A DNA stretch of 8,331 nt, taken from positions 1 through 8,331 of the forward strand of contig DOUU01000077.1 of assembly GCA_003520425.1 (NCBI GenBank), read 5' to 3'. The DNA comes from Deltaproteobacteria bacterium. Lineage in GTDB: Bacteria > Myxococcota_A > UBA9160. Shown here piece by piece: positions 1 through 6,697 of this stretch. Below the pieces are notes generated by a model. That model did no database searches. It was given only the letters and a program-made list of their open reading frames with translations, and had not been told where the DNA came from. Within the stretch, counting starts at the first letter, position 1; each line of letters begins with the position of its first letter. The position numbers were made by a program, and so were the translations under genes.

Positions 1-73
1 GGGCCCTTAGCTCAGCGGTCAGAGCAGCCGGCTCATAACCGGACGCGCCCAGGTTCGAATCCTGGAGGGCCCA
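1..73 (+). tRNA. tRNA with CAU anticodon (tRNA-Ile2 favoured, or elongator tRNA-Met)
   Basis: A full cloverleaf can be folded. The acceptor stem pairs 1-7 with 66-72, and the D stem pairs 10-13 with 22-25. The anticodon stem is 27-31/39-43 with a G-A mismatch at its base, and the CAT anticodon is at 34-36. The T stem is 49-53/61-65 with loop TTCGAAT, and the discriminator base is A73. Position 1 pairs with 72, so this is not a bacterial initiator tRNA, which has an unpaired C1-A72. The 5' part (CCTTAGCTCAG) resembles the minor isoleucine tRNA, whose CAU anticodon is read as AUA after TilS lysidine modification, more than the usual elongator tRNA-Met. Sequence alone does not settle this. The 3' CCA is not encoded: the bases after A73 are CCC, so it must be added by a nucleotidyltransferase. 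The gene begins at the first base of the window, so its promoter is not visible. Confidence 0.93.
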
Positions 74-133
74 CCCTTAACACCGTGGAATGTCTCACCT
101 TTGCTCGCGGAACCCTTGTCGCCAGCTTGTCCC

Positions 134-1636
134 TCAGAGCGCACTGAGAAACGCTACGAGGTCGTTCGCCTGCTGAGGGGTGAGGCCGATGGCGAAGCGC
201 TGATTGTAGAAGTTCACCACCGTCGCGAGATCCTTGGCCGAGCCGTTGTGGAAGTAGGGCGCGCGTCCCGCGAGTCCGCGCAGCATCGGGCCCTTCGTCT
301 TCCCGATGTCCGTCCACTTGCCGCTCAGCATGGCCTTCCCCGGATCGGTTACCTGCACCGAGGCGCCGGTCGCGGGATTCTGGAGCGTGTAGACGGGGAG
401 GTTCGCAATATCGAGAACGTTGTTCGGGGATCCGTCATTGTTCGTGGGCTGCGCCATGGTGACGCCGATATTGATCGGGAGCGAGGTCGAGTGGTTCCCG
501 ACGTTCGGGTTGTTGTGGCAGATCGCGCATCCCCCCTGGATGTCCTGCCCTGCGAGCGGATCCGCCGGATTGTAGAGAGGATTGCTCGGAGCGCTGTTCA
601 GACCGGGCACGTCATGGATCACGAAGGTCGTGTTGTCGAAGATCGCCTCTCCGCGGCCGATCGCCTGCTCGCTCGGCTGCAAAGACTTGTACTGCGGGCT
701 GGTCGGTTCCCAGGCGGCGAAAAGATCGAAATTCGCATTGGAGAACCCCGGTTTTAGCGGGTCGTTGATTCCGATGAAGAACGCGGGCGCCACCGTGTCC
801 TCGAGGTAGTCTGGGCCGCCATGGGCTCCATCGGCGGTCAGGAAGGCGAAAAGGCCCTGCCGCAGCTGGAAGAGCAGAGATTGTGCGGTGTAGAGGTTCG
901 TCTCAAACGTGACGATGTCCGTCTGGGCGGGTGCGCCGACAATCGATGCGCCTTGGGCGTGGCCGGTGGTTGCGCTGTTGGCCTGATCGGCGAGGTCGAA
1001 GAGCAACGGAGCCAGGCTCTGGAAGTTCGCCTGTGTCGTGACGCGCTCGAGGGTCTCACGTCCGTCCCACATGATGGCCGACTCGAAGATCAGGTTGGTC
1101 GAAGGCAGGGGCCGCCGGAAGAGGAAGAGCTGCCCGCCGACACCGGGGGAGCCCGGCGGGATCGCACAGCCCTTCGGATTGCTCGTCGAAGCCAGTGCGA
1201 AGCTGGCTGTGGCGGGAATGCCGAGCTCAATCCGGATGAGGCCGTACTGCAGCACTTCCGAGGAGAGCGCGCTGTTCGGTCCCTGGGACGGGCTTATGGG
1301 TGGACAATCGGAGCCGTCATTGGGTGTGAAGAGCGGATCGTTGGGTGCCAGCGACTTCGCATGTTGTGGGGTGAAGGTCCAAGCATCGGCCTCGACATGG
1401 CAAGTCCCACAGGTCCGGCCATTCGTCCCGAGGTTGGCAAAGAAGCCATTGGTCGTGCCGGTGTCAAAGCCATTGGTCGACACGCTCCCCAAGACTCCTG
1501 AGCCATCGACTGTCAGCTGGGTAGCGTCCGAATCGCCGTCGCTGTCCGCTCGGGCGGGCTGGAAGGGTGCACCCGCAGTCACTCCTACCGCACCGATCAA
1601 AACCAACGCAACCTTCGTGAGCGCGCTTCGAGTCAT
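134..1636 (-). CDS. Periplasmic di-haem cytochrome c peroxidase/MauG-like protein
   Basis: This is a 500-residue exported c-type cytochrome. The N-terminus (K8, then a hydrophobic run to about 22) is a Sec signal peptide with likely cleavage after PARA (residue 30). Two haem-attachment motifs are visible: CGTCH at 76-80 and CAICH at 370-374. Between them lies MWDGRE (189-194), and near the end APYFHNGS (459-466). Both are typical landmarks of the bacterial di-haem cytochrome c peroxidase/MauG superfamily. Family members reduce hydrogen peroxide or oxidise other substrates in the periplasm. The actual substrate cannot be read here. Typical peroxidases are roughly 320-350 residues, and the excess here lies mainly in the roughly 290-residue stretch between the haem motifs. 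The start is supported by AAGGGAG (complement of 1645-1651), 8 bases before the ATG. The gene lies 73 bases downstream of the hydrolase-glycosyltransferase gene on the same strand and converges with the tRNA. Confidence 0.88.
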   Translation of the reverse strand: MTRSALTKVALVLIGAVGVTAGAPFQPARADSDGDSDATQLTVDGSGVLGSVSTNGFDTGTTNGFFANLGTNGRTCGTCHVEADAWTFTPQHAKSLAPNDPLFTPNDGSDCPPISPSQGPNSALSSEVLQYGLIRIELGIPATASFALASTSNPKGCAIPPGSPGVGGQLFLFRRPLPSTNLIFESAIMWDGRETLERVTTQANFQSLAPLLFDLADQANSATTGHAQGASIVGAPAQTDIVTFETNLYTAQSLLFQLRQGLFAFLTADGAHGGPDYLEDTVAPAFFIGINDPLKPGFSNANFDLFAAWEPTSPQYKSLQPSEQAIGRGEAIFDNTTFVIHDVPGLNSAPSNPLYNPADPLAGQDIQGGCAICHNNPNVGNHSTSLPINIGVTMAQPTNNDGSPNNVLDIANLPVYTLQNPATGASVQVTDPGKAMLSGKWTDIGKTKGPMLRGLAGRAPYFHNGSAKDLATVVNFYNQRFAIGLTPQQANDLVAFLSAL

Positions 1637-1662
1637 CGTTATTTCTCCCTTCGGTCGGCAGC

Positions 1663-1677
1663 GTTCCCGCAGGGAAC
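1663..1677 (-). promoter_or_regulatory. Small hairpin in the gap before the cytochrome gene
   Basis: GTTCCC (1663-1668) and GGGAAC (1672-1677) form a perfect 6-bp stem with a 3-base loop. It lies in the 73-base gap between the hydrolase-glycosyltransferase stop and the cytochrome ribosome binding site. No T-run follows in the direction of transcription, so it is not a standard intrinsic terminator. It could attenuate transcription, protect an mRNA end or be chance. No convincing promoter is visible in the same gap. Confidence 0.25.
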
Positions 1678-1709
1678 CCGGACTCGCGTATGGGGCGGCG
1701 TGGGATCGC

Positions 1710-3860
1710 TCACAGCAGCTCCGCGATCAGCCGCGCGGCGCGGCGGGCGCCGTCGGTTTCGACATCGAGCGGGGCGGTCTTACGGGTGAGCTCGTGCGAG
1801 ATCGCTGCGGCGATCGATTCGCGGGTCTCGCTCGCATAGTCCATGCGGCGGCCGGCCCGGTAGCGGTCCAGGCGGTGCGGCACGTGGAAGTTCTGCTCAA
1901 AGTGATGGGCGAGCGGAAAGTAGAGGAAGGGCCGCTTCGCGGCGGTCAGCTCCATGGCGGTCGTCAGTCCGCCCTGAACGACCGCGACGTCGCAGGCCGT
2001 CAGGTACCGATAGAGGTTGTGCACATAGGGCACGATCTCGAGGCCGGGATGGCGTGGCAGTGCGGCGGGATCAATGCGGGGACCCGCGACCACGATCATG
2101 CGCAGGGCCGGCTCCCGCCTGCGCGATTCCGGGTAGGCATCTATCACTCGCCGCAGCAGGTGATGGCCCACCCCGGAGCCGCCCACGCTCACGATGCAGA
2201 CCTTCTCGTCGGGGCGATAGCCCAGCTCGTCGCGCAGCGCGGACCGATCACCGAACGCCGCGGGGTCGAAACCCGAGATGTAGCCCGAGAAGCTGAAGTT
2301 CTGCTCCGTCCATTCGCGGATCCCGGGCAGGTGCGGGCCGAACCGGTCGGGCACGATGTCCTCGGGATTACCGACAAAGATCGCGCGGTCGCGCACGCCC
2401 GGCTGGCTCGCGATGTGGCCGATCATCTCCTCGTTGTAGTCGGCAGTGAGGAAGGCCTCGTGGGCGCCGCCGTGATCCGTGGGCAGGAAGCCAACGAAGT
2501 CGGTGAGCCACACGTAGGGGGCGCGCTTTTCGTTGGGATTCTCGTGGAGGTAGTAGTCGACCTCCCATGCCTCGTCTCCGATCACCACGTCGTAGCGATC
2601 AGCGCGCACGACATCGTGGAAGACCATGAAGTTGTTGATCTGGATCTCGTCCATGCGGCGGATCGCCTGGAAGCAGTGGAGGTCGTGCTCGGCGGACTCG
2701 CTCTCGATGTGCTTGGATTCGCTCGCGAGATGCCGACTCGCCTCGTGGATCGATTCGCCCTCCGCGGCCAGCACGCGGGTCACGGGGTCCTGGGCGAGCC
2801 AATCGATCCGGAGATCGGGATCGATGCAGCGCAGCTCGCGGGCGATCGCCACGTCGCGCTGTGCGTGGCCGAGCCCGATCGGGGACGAGATGAAGAGCGC
2901 CCGCTTCGGACCGCGGCCCCGGCACAACCGAGGCTTCACCGCGCGGTCGAATCGCGGATCGAGAAACTCGCGGATCGCCAGATTGACCTGGACCGGCTTC
3001 CTGACCGGAATACCGTGTCCGCTCCCGGCGACGTTCTCGAGCCACGCGCCGAGGGCTTCGGCCAGCGCCTTGCCCTCGGTGAACGGGGTGACGCGGTCGG
3101 CATCACCGTGGATGACGAGGGTGGGGCATTGAATGCGCTCGCACAGTCGTCGGCCAAGTTCGCGATCGGGTTGCCAGGCGAGGTGGGTATCGGCCAGCGT
3201 TTCCGGATCGGTCTCGAGCCCCCAGCCGAGGCCGTCCTCGATGCCCTTGGTCGAGTGGTCCCCGAAGAAGGACTCGAAGAACCCCTCGAGGAAGCGACGG
3301 TAGTGGTCGGGATTCTGGGTCCACGCTCGCCGGTTGAAGTAACCGATGGCTGGCAGGCTCTCATCGCTCACGTCGGTTCGCTGGAGAAGCGCACTGACCA
3401 CTTCGTGCCAGCTCGTGCGCTCCGCGGAGAGCATCGTGGCGGGGGCCACGAAGACGATCTTCGAGACGCGCTCCGGGTGCTCGCTGGCGAACAGGAGCGT
3501 CCGCTGACCGCCCCGGGACAGCGTAACGATGTAGGCCCGATCGGTATCCGTCGCGTCCATCACCGCCTCGATGTCCGCGGCGTTCTCGCGCTCCGAGTAC
3601 GCCTCCATCCCACGCGGCCGGTCCGAGCGGCCGTTGCCGCGCGGATCGAACACAATCACGCGGTAGTCGCGCGCGAACCAGGCGATCTGTGCCTTCCACA
3701 TGCGCGAGTGGACGATGGCCCAGGGCGGTACGAACAGGATGGTCTCGTCGCCCTCTCCGTAGATCTCGTAGAAGAGGCGAACGCCGTCGCGATCCGCGTA
3801 GCCCTCGTGCGTGGGGTAGCAGGCTCGGCTCTGCTCCGTTCCCGGTTGCCAATCGGTCAT
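1710..3860 (-). CDS. Alpha/beta-hydrolase fused to GT-B glycosyltransferase
   Basis: This is one uninterrupted 716-residue reading frame with two enzyme-like domains. Residues about 20-302 are an alpha/beta-hydrolase: FDPRGNGRSDRP (71-82), nucleophile elbow T-L-S115-R-G-G, acid in HGDADRVTP (D255) and catalytic histidine in GSGHG (H282). The elbow has Thr in place of the first Gly of GxSxG. Residues about 318-716 look like a GT-B sugar transferase of the MurG/UGT type: N-terminal loop GLGHAQRD (329-336), and a donor-site region with VVQGGLTTAMEL (628-639) and HHFEQN (652-657). No signal peptide or membrane segment is seen, so it is probably cytoplasmic. The ATG at 3860 is preferred to earlier in-frame starts because it has AAGGAGG (complement of 3871-3877) 10 bases upstream. 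It also overlaps the TetR stop codon as ATGA, implying translational coupling. Earlier starts would add only an arginine-rich shadow of the TetR gene. Hydrolysis plus glycosylation of one small molecule is plausible. The substrate is unknown. Confidence 0.9.
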   Translation of the reverse strand: MTDWQPGTEQSRACYPTHEGYADRDGVRLFYEIYGEGDETILFVPPWAIVHSRMWKAQIAWFARDYRVIVFDPRGNGRSDRPRGMEAYSERENAADIEAVMDATDTDRAYIVTLSRGGQRTLLFASEHPERVSKIVFVAPATMLSAERTSWHEVVSALLQRTDVSDESLPAIGYFNRRAWTQNPDHYRRFLEGFFESFFGDHSTKGIEDGLGWGLETDPETLADTHLAWQPDRELGRRLCERIQCPTLVIHGDADRVTPFTEGKALAEALGAWLENVAGSGHGIPVRKPVQVNLAIREFLDPRFDRAVKPRLCRGRGPKRALFISSPIGLGHAQRDVAIARELRCIDPDLRIDWLAQDPVTRVLAAEGESIHEASRHLASESKHIESESAEHDLHCFQAIRRMDEIQINNFMVFHDVVRADRYDVVIGDEAWEVDYYLHENPNEKRAPYVWLTDFVGFLPTDHGGAHEAFLTADYNEEMIGHIASQPGVRDRAIFVGNPEDIVPDRFGPHLPGIREWTEQNFSFSGYISGFDPAAFGDRSALRDELGYRPDEKVCIVSVGGSGVGHHLLRRVIDAYPESRRREPALRMIVVAGPRIDPAALPRHPGLEIVPYVHNLYRYLTACDVAVVQGGLTTAMELTAAKRPFLYFPLAHHFEQNFHVPHRLDRYRAGRRMDYASETRESIAAAISHELTRKTAPLDVETDGARRAARLIAELL

Positions 3861-4516
3861 GACCGCTTCCCCTCCTTCGCGGCGCGCGTCTGCGCCCGGG
3901 CGCTCGCGCCCGCTTCGAGGCCCTCGAGCCAACCGTGGATCCAATCGAGCAGGGCTTGGTGGCCATGAGTGATGCCCGAGAGCCGTTCGAGCGCGAAGCC
4001 CTGGGCGAAGGTCATTACGAGGGGAACCAGCGCGGCGGGCGGAAAGCGGTCCGCCACCCCGTAGTCGGCGAGGGCCCTGCTGAACGCCTCGGTTAGAACG
4101 CCGCGCCACTCCGCGTCCACCCGCGCGACCCGCTCGCGCAGATCGGGGTCGTTCCAGGCCAGAGCCTGGAGCTCAAGCCAAATCTTCGTGTATCCGCTGT
4201 CCAGGTCCTCGTCCTGGTACCCCCAGGCCGTCTCCCATTTCTTTATGAACGGCACGTCGGCGCCGTACATCTCGCGCTGTCGTTTGATCAGTCGATCCGT
4301 AAATCGTTCGAGGACCTGCACGAGCACTTCCTCCATCGACCCGAAGTAGTAGTGAACCAGCCCGCTGTTGACGCCGGCCTCGCTGGCGAGGGTGCGCGTC
4401 GTGATGCCCGCGTGGCCGCGCTCGATCAGCAGACGCTCGGCGGCGTCAAGCAGCGCGTCGGTCGTCCTGACGCGCTTCTTGGAAGCGCCGGCGGGAGACA
4501 TGCGGCGTTGGGCCAA
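3857..4516 (-). CDS. TetR-family transcriptional regulator (TTG start)
   Basis: This is a 219-residue regulator, typical of TetR length. The N-terminal DNA-binding domain (about 15-62) has the classic pattern: an ALLDAAERLLIERG helix, then GITTRTLASEAGVNSG and LVHYYFGSMEEVL, with the recognition helix at about 50-57. The C-terminal helical region (about 70-205) would bind a ligand that is not identifiable. The start is assigned to TTG at 4516 because AAGGAG (complement of 4523-4528) lies 6 bases upstream. The ATG at 4501 would be 21 bases from it, too far, and lacks its own site. The gene begins 12 bases after the methyltransferase stop and ends in an ATGA overlap with the hydrolase-glycosyltransferase, so it is the middle gene of an operon. 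It probably represses its own operon by binding the palindromes upstream of the methyltransferase gene. That role is inferred. Confidence 0.93.
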   Translation of the reverse strand: MAQRRMSPAGASKKRVRTTDALLDAAERLLIERGHAGITTRTLASEAGVNSGLVHYYFGSMEEVLVQVLERFTDRLIKRQREMYGADVPFIKKWETAWGYQDEDLDSGYTKIWLELQALAWNDPDLRERVARVDAEWRGVLTEAFSRALADYGVADRFPPAALVPLVMTFAQGFALERLSGITHGHQALLDWIHGWLEGLEAGASARAQTRAAKEGKRS

Positions 4517-4528
4517 CGGAGACTCCTT

Positions 4529-5362
4529 CTAGTGCGGGTGGCGTGTCGCTGCCGGAACGTTCCTCACCCTCGCCACGACCGACTCCTGAGCGAGCGTGAG
4601 GCGGGGAATCAGCTTGGGGACGCGTCGACGGTAGTCCTCGTAGGCCTCGCCGTGGAGCGCCACCAGCGTCTCCTCTTCGATGACCAGCGCGACCAGGATG
4701 TACGCCGTCGTCACGCTGGCGAACAAGAGGTGACCCCAGGTCATGTACGGCGTCGCCCAGAAGGCAAGCAGGAAGCCGAGCATCAGGGGATGCCGCGTGT
4801 ATCGATACAGGGAGCGCTCCTGGAAGCGCGCGCGCTCGATCGGTCGGCCCGACGCATGGGCGAGCACCTGCTTTACGCCGAACAGCTCGAAATGATCGAT
4901 GAGGAAGGTCGAGAGCAGAACGATTCCCCAGCCGAGCCAGAACACCGCGTGGATCGCCAGGGCCCCGATGCCTTCGACCAGCCAGACCGTCCCCGGCAGG
5001 GGTCGCCAGCAGACGACCATGCCGATCAGAATCGCGCACGTGATGGCGACGAAGATCGTCCGCTCGAGGGCGACCCCTACGATCCGTGTCCACCATCGCT
5101 TGAAGGCCGTGCGCGCCATGAGGGTGTGCTGCATCGCGAACAGGGCGAGGAAGCCGAGGTCGATGGCCAGCGCCATGCCGACCGGACCGGCGACCCCATC
5201 GTCGAGGGTCTTGGGAACGACCGCCCCGCCGACGAATCCGATCAGGTACAGAAAGGTCGCGAAGAAGACGGCGTAGACGGCGAGGCCGATCATGGCGGTC
5301 AGGGCGCGCGAGCCTGCTTCGGCTGCACGGCTGTGGCTCGGGAGAGTGTGTTGTCCGGGCAT
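4529..5362 (-). CDS. mddA: MddA/NnrU-like membrane methyltransferase (probable methanethiol S-methyltransferase)
   Basis: This is a 277-residue integral membrane protein with hydrophobic segments at about 22-46, 60-82, 101-121, 126-156 and 190-228. Conserved stretches match the MddA/NnrU branch of the isoprenylcysteine-methyltransferase-like fold. These are MQHTLMARTAFKRWW (77-91), the HFELFGVKQV region (157-166), YRYTRHPLMLGFLLAFW (186-202), a TWGHLLFA segment (208-215), the EE pair at 229-230 and GEAYEDYRRRVP (238-249). MddA uses S-adenosylmethionine to convert methanethiol to dimethyl sulfide. NnrU-named relatives have unclear roles, so the substrate is inferred from family resemblance. 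The ATG is supported by AGGAG (complement of 5370-5374), 7 bases upstream. This is the first gene of the leftward operon, directly downstream of two palindromes. The last roughly 15 residues look unconserved. Confidence 0.82.
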   Translation of the reverse strand: MPGQHTLPSHSRAAEAGSRALTAMIGLAVYAVFFATFLYLIGFVGGAVVPKTLDDGVAGPVGMALAIDLGFLALFAMQHTLMARTAFKRWWTRIVGVALERTIFVAITCAILIGMVVCWRPLPGTVWLVEGIGALAIHAVFWLGWGIVLLSTFLIDHFELFGVKQVLAHASGRPIERARFQERSLYRYTRHPLMLGFLLAFWATPYMTWGHLLFASVTTAYILVALVIEEETLVALHGEAYEDYRRRVPKLIPRLTLAQESVVARVRNVPAATRHPH

Positions 5363-5398
5363 GTCGATGCTCCTGATAGCTGCGTCCAGATGGATCGG

Positions 5399-5419
5399 TC
5401 AACTGTACTGGACAGTTGA
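5399..5419. promoter_or_regulatory. Perfect inverted repeat, probable TetR operator
   Basis: TCAACTGT (5399-5406) and ACAGTTGA (5412-5419) are perfect 8-base inverted arms around the 5-base centre ACTGG. This size and symmetry are typical of TetR-family operators. It lies 36 bases upstream of the methyltransferase start, within the likely 5' leader or promoter of the operon encoding a TetR regulator. A 16-base perfect palindrome is unlikely by chance at this location. Binding by this TetR is inferred. Confidence 0.6.
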
Positions 5420-5429
5420 ACTAGGCATA

Positions 5430-5458
5430 TGACTAATACATTTGACCAAGTTAGTCAA
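5430..5458 (-). promoter_or_regulatory. Second inverted-repeat site overlapping a possible operon promoter
   Basis: TTGAC (5442-5446) and GTCAA (5454-5458) form an inverted repeat with a 7-base centre. Overlapping it, TGACTAA (5430-5436) and TTAGTCA (5451-5457) form 7-base arms 14 bases apart. On the - strand, TTGACT (complement of 5453-5458) matches a sigma-70 -35 box, but no good -10 lies at the right distance: TAGTCA at 17 bases is poor and TATTAG is too close at 14. This is the most likely control region of the leftward operon. The exact promoter is not resolved. Confidence 0.35.
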
Positions 5459-5796
5459 GGCCGGAGTCCGACGTTTCTGCAAGCACGCGGGTGGTTCAAG
5501 AATCACCTGCGATATCAAGTGCTTGGGAATGCTCAAGAATCTGCTCGCAGGCTTTGGCGGTACCGGCGACCTCGCGCCGAGCAGTCGTCTAAACTTCCGC
5601 CGTCGGTCCGCCACACAGGGCAGTCAAGTCTCCGTCGCCGCTCGGGATGGAGCATTCGAAATACGTCCACGGCCGCCATCCCTTACTGCGAGGTCGGTGC
5701 GCGAGGAGCTAGCGGTCCGGCTCCGTGGCGCGACCCGAAGTCCCGCGGATCAGACGCATTGCTACAGCTGGAGACGACCGAGGCGACCCGGATCCG
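5459..5796. other. Stretch with no supported gene
   Basis: Reading frames of about 70-155 codons exist here on both strands. None shows a recognisable motif, a convincing ribosome binding site or conserved-looking composition. The last 100 bases may be further decayed recombinase sequence leading into the remnant that follows: REELAVRLRGA-like residues are readable from about 5700 in a different frame. That reading is weak. Confidence 0.5.
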
Positions 5797-5970
5797 AGCA
5801 CGGCGCTCCGCTCGCTCCTCGGCGGCCGCAGGCTGCGCGCCGGGGCGGATGCCGAGCGCGGCTTCCGGGTCGACGGGCTGCTTGAGATTGAGGTGAAGAT
5901 CGATGGGACGGCCGCCCAGGATCCCGGTCCCGGGCGGCTCGTCCGTGAGGTTCCGGGGCGCCGCTACATC
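5797..5970 (+). pseudogene. Remnant of a serine recombinase C-terminus (copy 1)
   Basis: A segment of about 58 codons reads STALRSLLGGRRLRAGADA, then ERGFRVDGLLEIEVKIDG, ending near PGRRYI. It aligns with the C-terminal end of the longer recombinase remnant at 7345-7440: 19 identical of 31 aligned residues (LRxLL, RRL, AG, ERGF, V, GLL, E) with a one-residue gap. This pattern is typical of the last part of large serine recombinases. There is no catalytic resolvase domain, zinc ribbon or start signal before it, and no natural stop where the family usually ends. It is therefore a fossil rather than a gene. It lies on the same strand as copy 2, about 1.4 kb upstream of the matching part of that copy. 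Confidence 0.55.
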
Positions 5971-6451
5971 CTTTACGACGTCCAATCGAGGCGGGTGTCG
6001 CGCTTGCGGCGTAGGTTACGCACGCGATGTTCAGTCGCCGAAAACCTCAGCGTCCTCCTGTGAACTGAGTATTCGGAAAGCCACAGGAATTGTATGCCAC
6101 CCACGATCTCTATCAGATCGCGGGGTTAAAGTGTTTCCGAGACAAGGGGTTAGGGTGCTATCGCGAAGGAGACGTGTTACGCCCATGCGCGTTGGGTCGA
6201 TGGCGACGATCCTGATTTGAAGAGAGATAGGCACGGCGAGAAACGTCGAAGTTGAGGGGAAGTCAACACGGGTTGACCTGGTGTGTCGACAAGATCAATT
6301 GTTGCGACATAGACAGGGTTCTCGGAAGACAGAGACAAGTGAGGGAGTGGCCGCCACAACAACCATCCTGGGTCTCAAGAGCGATCTCATGATTCAAGTT
6401 GGTCGCAAACTCGCTCGTGTAGATCCGATCCGCGAGAAAAGGAGAGGCCTT
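5971..6451. other. Stretch with no supported gene, less GC-rich than its surroundings
   Basis: No reading frame here carries a recognisable family signature. From about 6060 the GC content falls visibly below the neighbouring genes. One short perfect inverted repeat is present (6262-6277). The region should hold the promoter of the small membrane protein gene that follows, but no convincing -35/-10 pair could be picked out. Confidence 0.5.
6262..6277. repeat. Perfect 6-bp inverted repeat upstream of the small membrane gene
   Basis: GTCAAC (6262-6267) and GTTGAC (6272-6277) form a perfect inverted repeat with the 4-base centre ACGG. It is 175 bases upstream of the GlsB-like start. The right arm contains TTGACC, which could serve as a -35 box, but nothing resembling TATAAT sits 16-18 bases further on. 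It could be an operator or chance. Confidence 0.25.
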
Positions 6452-6697
6452 ATGGAGTTCGTGTGGTTCATCTTAATTGGCTTGGCTGCCGGATGGCTAG
6501 CTGGTCAATTCATCAAGGGTGGCGGGTTCGGTGTCGTCGGGGACATCGTTGTAGGCGTCATCGGAGCATTGCTTGGCGGCTTTCTGTTCGGTCTGCTCGG
6601 GCTGTCGGCCGGGGGTGGCTTGCTTGGCAGTTTGATCGTCGCGACGATTGGCGCCATTGTCTTGCTCTACGTAGTGCGCCTGATCAAAAGGGCTTAG
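6452..6697 (+). CDS. GlsB/YeaQ/YmgE family small membrane protein
   Basis: This is an 81-residue, very hydrophobic and glycine-rich protein with three probable membrane helices (about 3-21, 27-50 and 56-78) and a short basic tail (RLIKRA). The pattern IGLAAGWLAGQFIKGGGFG, then GDIVVGVIGALLGGFLFGLLG and a final GSLIVATIGAIVLLYVVRLIKR, is that of the transglycosylase-associated (GlsB/YeaQ/YmgE) family. These are small inner-membrane proteins linked to general stress responses, with no established enzymatic activity. The length is normal for the family. The ATG at 6452 is chosen because AGGAGA (6439-6444) lies just upstream and the family starts exactly here. Upstream in-frame codons show no membrane character. 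It is the only intact gene between two recombinase remnants and appears monocistronic. Confidence 0.9.
   Translation: MEFVWFILIGLAAGWLAGQFIKGGGFGVVGDIVVGVIGALLGGFLFGLLGLSAGGGLLGSLIVATIGAIVLLYVVRLIKRA

Noticed and set aside
74..133. Search for a terminator between the convergent cytochrome gene and tRNA
   Set aside because: Only a short direct repeat (CTTGTC at 115-132) was seen. There is no stable stem followed by a T-run on either strand.
1038..3968. 976-codon open frame on the + strand
   Set aside because: It runs antisense across the cytochrome and hydrolase-glycosyltransferase genes, both of which have clear motifs and ribosome binding sites. GC-rich coding DNA often leaves a long open opposite frame, and this one shows no family motifs.
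3861..4109. 83-residue N-terminal extension of the hydrolase-glycosyltransferase
   Set aside because: It is an arginine/proline-rich shadow of the TetR gene in another frame. The ATG at 3860 has a good Shine-Dalgarno and the ATGA overlap.
4352..5419. 355-codon open frame on the + strand
   Set aside because: It is antisense to the TetR and MddA-like genes. Its composition is charged and low in hydrophobic cores, with no recognisable domain.
5442..5885. 147-codon frame on the + strand (and overlapping frames)
   Set aside because: No motif, no convincing start signal, and rich in Arg/Pro/Ala as expected of non-coding GC-rich DNA. It overlaps the recombinase remnant in a different frame.
6031..6234. 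67-codon frame on the - strand
   Set aside because: No recognisable family and no ribosome binding site that I could support.
6281..6451. 57-codon upstream extension of the GlsB-like protein
   Set aside because: It has no membrane character or family similarity. The ribosome binding site and family start both point to 6452.
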